Shown here in pieces: positions 63,399 to 64,000 of a stretch of DNA of 64,000 bases (positions are counted from its first letter, which is position 1; each line of letters starts with the position of its first letter). Origin of the DNA: Amphritea sp. (GTDB lineage: Bacteria > Pseudomonadota > Gammaproteobacteria > Pseudomonadales > Balneatricaceae); contig NZ_JADGEW010000005.1 of NCBI RefSeq assembly GCF_016744155.1, forward strand, positions 1 through 64,000. The letters are read 5' to 3'. The position numbers were made by a program, and so were the translations under genes. Below the pieces are notes generated by a model, which saw only the letters and a program-made list of their open reading frames with translations, was not told the DNA's origin and ran no database searches.

Positions 63399-64000
63399 AT
63401 GAATAGTCATATCCCATCGATCGCGTGGTTAAGCTCCTCTATTAAACCGTTAGATATGATGACGATGTATGCGGCTGTTGAGCATCAAAAGCAGCTCACT
63501 AAACCGGCGGGCTCTTTGGGTAAATTAGAAAACTTGGCCATCCGTCTGGCTGCTATGCAGGGCGTTTTATTTCCTACAGCTGACAATATTTCCATCGCTA
63601 TCTTTGCAGCCGATCACGGTATTGCAGAAGAGGGGGTGTCGGTATTTCCCCAATCGGTCACTGCTGAAATGGTTAAAAACTTTTCCCATGGCGGTGCAGC
63701 CATTTGTGTAGCAGCACGTTTCTTGAATGCTCCTATGACTGTTTATAACTTGGGTACAGTGTCGCCCACCGAAGGGCTGGCTAATGTTGTTAATTGTGCC
63801 ATTGCTCCGCAGACTGCCAGTTTTCTACGTCGGCCTGCTATGACTGAAACCCAGCTTGCGCAAGCGGTAAATGTTGGACGCCAGGCAGTATTAACGTCGA
63901 TAGAAAAACAGCTAGCACAAGGGCAGAAACTTGATCTATTTCTTGCCGGAGAAATGGGGATAGCCAATACCACATCGGCTACTGCAATCGCCTCGGTGCT
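63399..64000 (+). CDS. cobT: Nicotinate-nucleotide:dimethylbenzimidazole phosphoribosyltransferase CobT (3' end outside window)
   Basis: The first 200 codons of CobT are present and the gene runs off the window. Seen are KPAGSLGKLENLAIRLA, the AADHGIAEEGVSVFPQSVTAEMV active-site segment, FSHGGAAICVAARF and GEMGIANTTSATAIA. The enzyme makes alpha-ribazole phosphate, the lower ligand precursor. It starts 41 bases after cobP with an AGGC-type ribosome site; an ATG at 63369 is not in a better context. Confidence 0.93.
   Translation, partial: MNSHIPSIAWLSSSIKPLDMMTMYAAVEHQKQLTKPAGSLGKLENLAIRLAAMQGVLFPTADNISIAIFAADHGIAEEGVSVFPQSVTAEMVKNFSHGGAAICVAARFLNAPMTVYNLGTVSPTEGLANVVNCAIAPQTASFLRRPAMTETQLAQAVNVGRQAVLTSIEKQLAQGQKLDLFLAGEMGIANTTSATAIASV

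Overview
The window is a chromosomal segment of a marine gammaproteobacterium. The best guess is an Oceanospirillales-type organism (Neptuniibacter/Neptunomonas/Amphritea/Marinobacterium-like). This rests on the gene order rpoD-dnaG-yqeY-rpsU / tsaD / plsY / folB-folK ... cca-glpE-apaH-apaG-rsmA-pdxA-surA-lptD / amgK-murU-djlA ... rpe-gph-trpE, which is the order I know from Pseudomonas chromosomes, combined with a lower GC content and an unusually rich set of betaine-type transporters. The species cannot be fixed from sequence reading alone.

Layout. (1) 1-7.6 kb is the 3' part of an O-antigen/surface polysaccharide locus. It holds a Wzx-like flippase and three GT2 glycosyltransferases in very AT-rich DNA, then a more conserved trio (4-keto-sugar reductase, short phosphoglycosyl transferase, WbpM-type 4,6-dehydratase) that looks like a UDP-QuiNAc synthesis and chain-initiation module. 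(2) 7.6-8.2 kb holds a tRNA-Ile2(CAU) gene followed by a tandem array of decayed tRNA-derived copies. (3) 8.3-34.2 kb is core genome: macromolecular synthesis operon, tsaD, folate genes, lemA and an M48 protease, the lptD-surA-pdxA-rsmA-apaG-apaH-glpE run, MurNAc recycling (amgK-murU), djlA, rpe-gph and an NhaR-like regulator. (4) 34.2-36.5 kb holds a possible small RNA, a putative Trp-Arg-Trp leader peptide and trpE. (5) 36.8-45.1 kb is accessory: a small lipoprotein, a COG0523 GTPase behind a near-perfect Zur operator, a MarR-controlled ProX/W/V-type betaine ABC importer, a lipoprotein of foreign-looking composition, a DUF817 membrane protein and a TSUP permease. (6) 45.4-54.3 kb is a divergent catabolic-looking cluster: a 573-residue protein of no family I recognise, a DUF3726 protein that resembles a degenerate malate/lactate dehydrogenase-family enzyme, a LysR regulator, an aldehyde dehydrogenase, an M19-like protein lacking key metal ligands, a BCCT transporter with an altered aromatic box, and a Rid protein. 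(7) 54.5-64 kb is a cobalamin riboswitch followed by btuB, a BtuM-like solitary S-component, cobO, cobB, cbiB, cobC, cobQ, cobP and cobT, the last cut by the window edge.

The most interesting target is region 6. Two divergent transcription units carry the same ATAAG-N5-CTTAT operator-like palindrome and share one LysR gene. Their protein set suggests uptake and breakdown of a betaine-like or N-methylated amine by a route that is not a textbook one. Regions 5 and 6 also contain a family of two-hairpin intergenic repeats in which the first stem changes sequence but mostly keeps its pairing.
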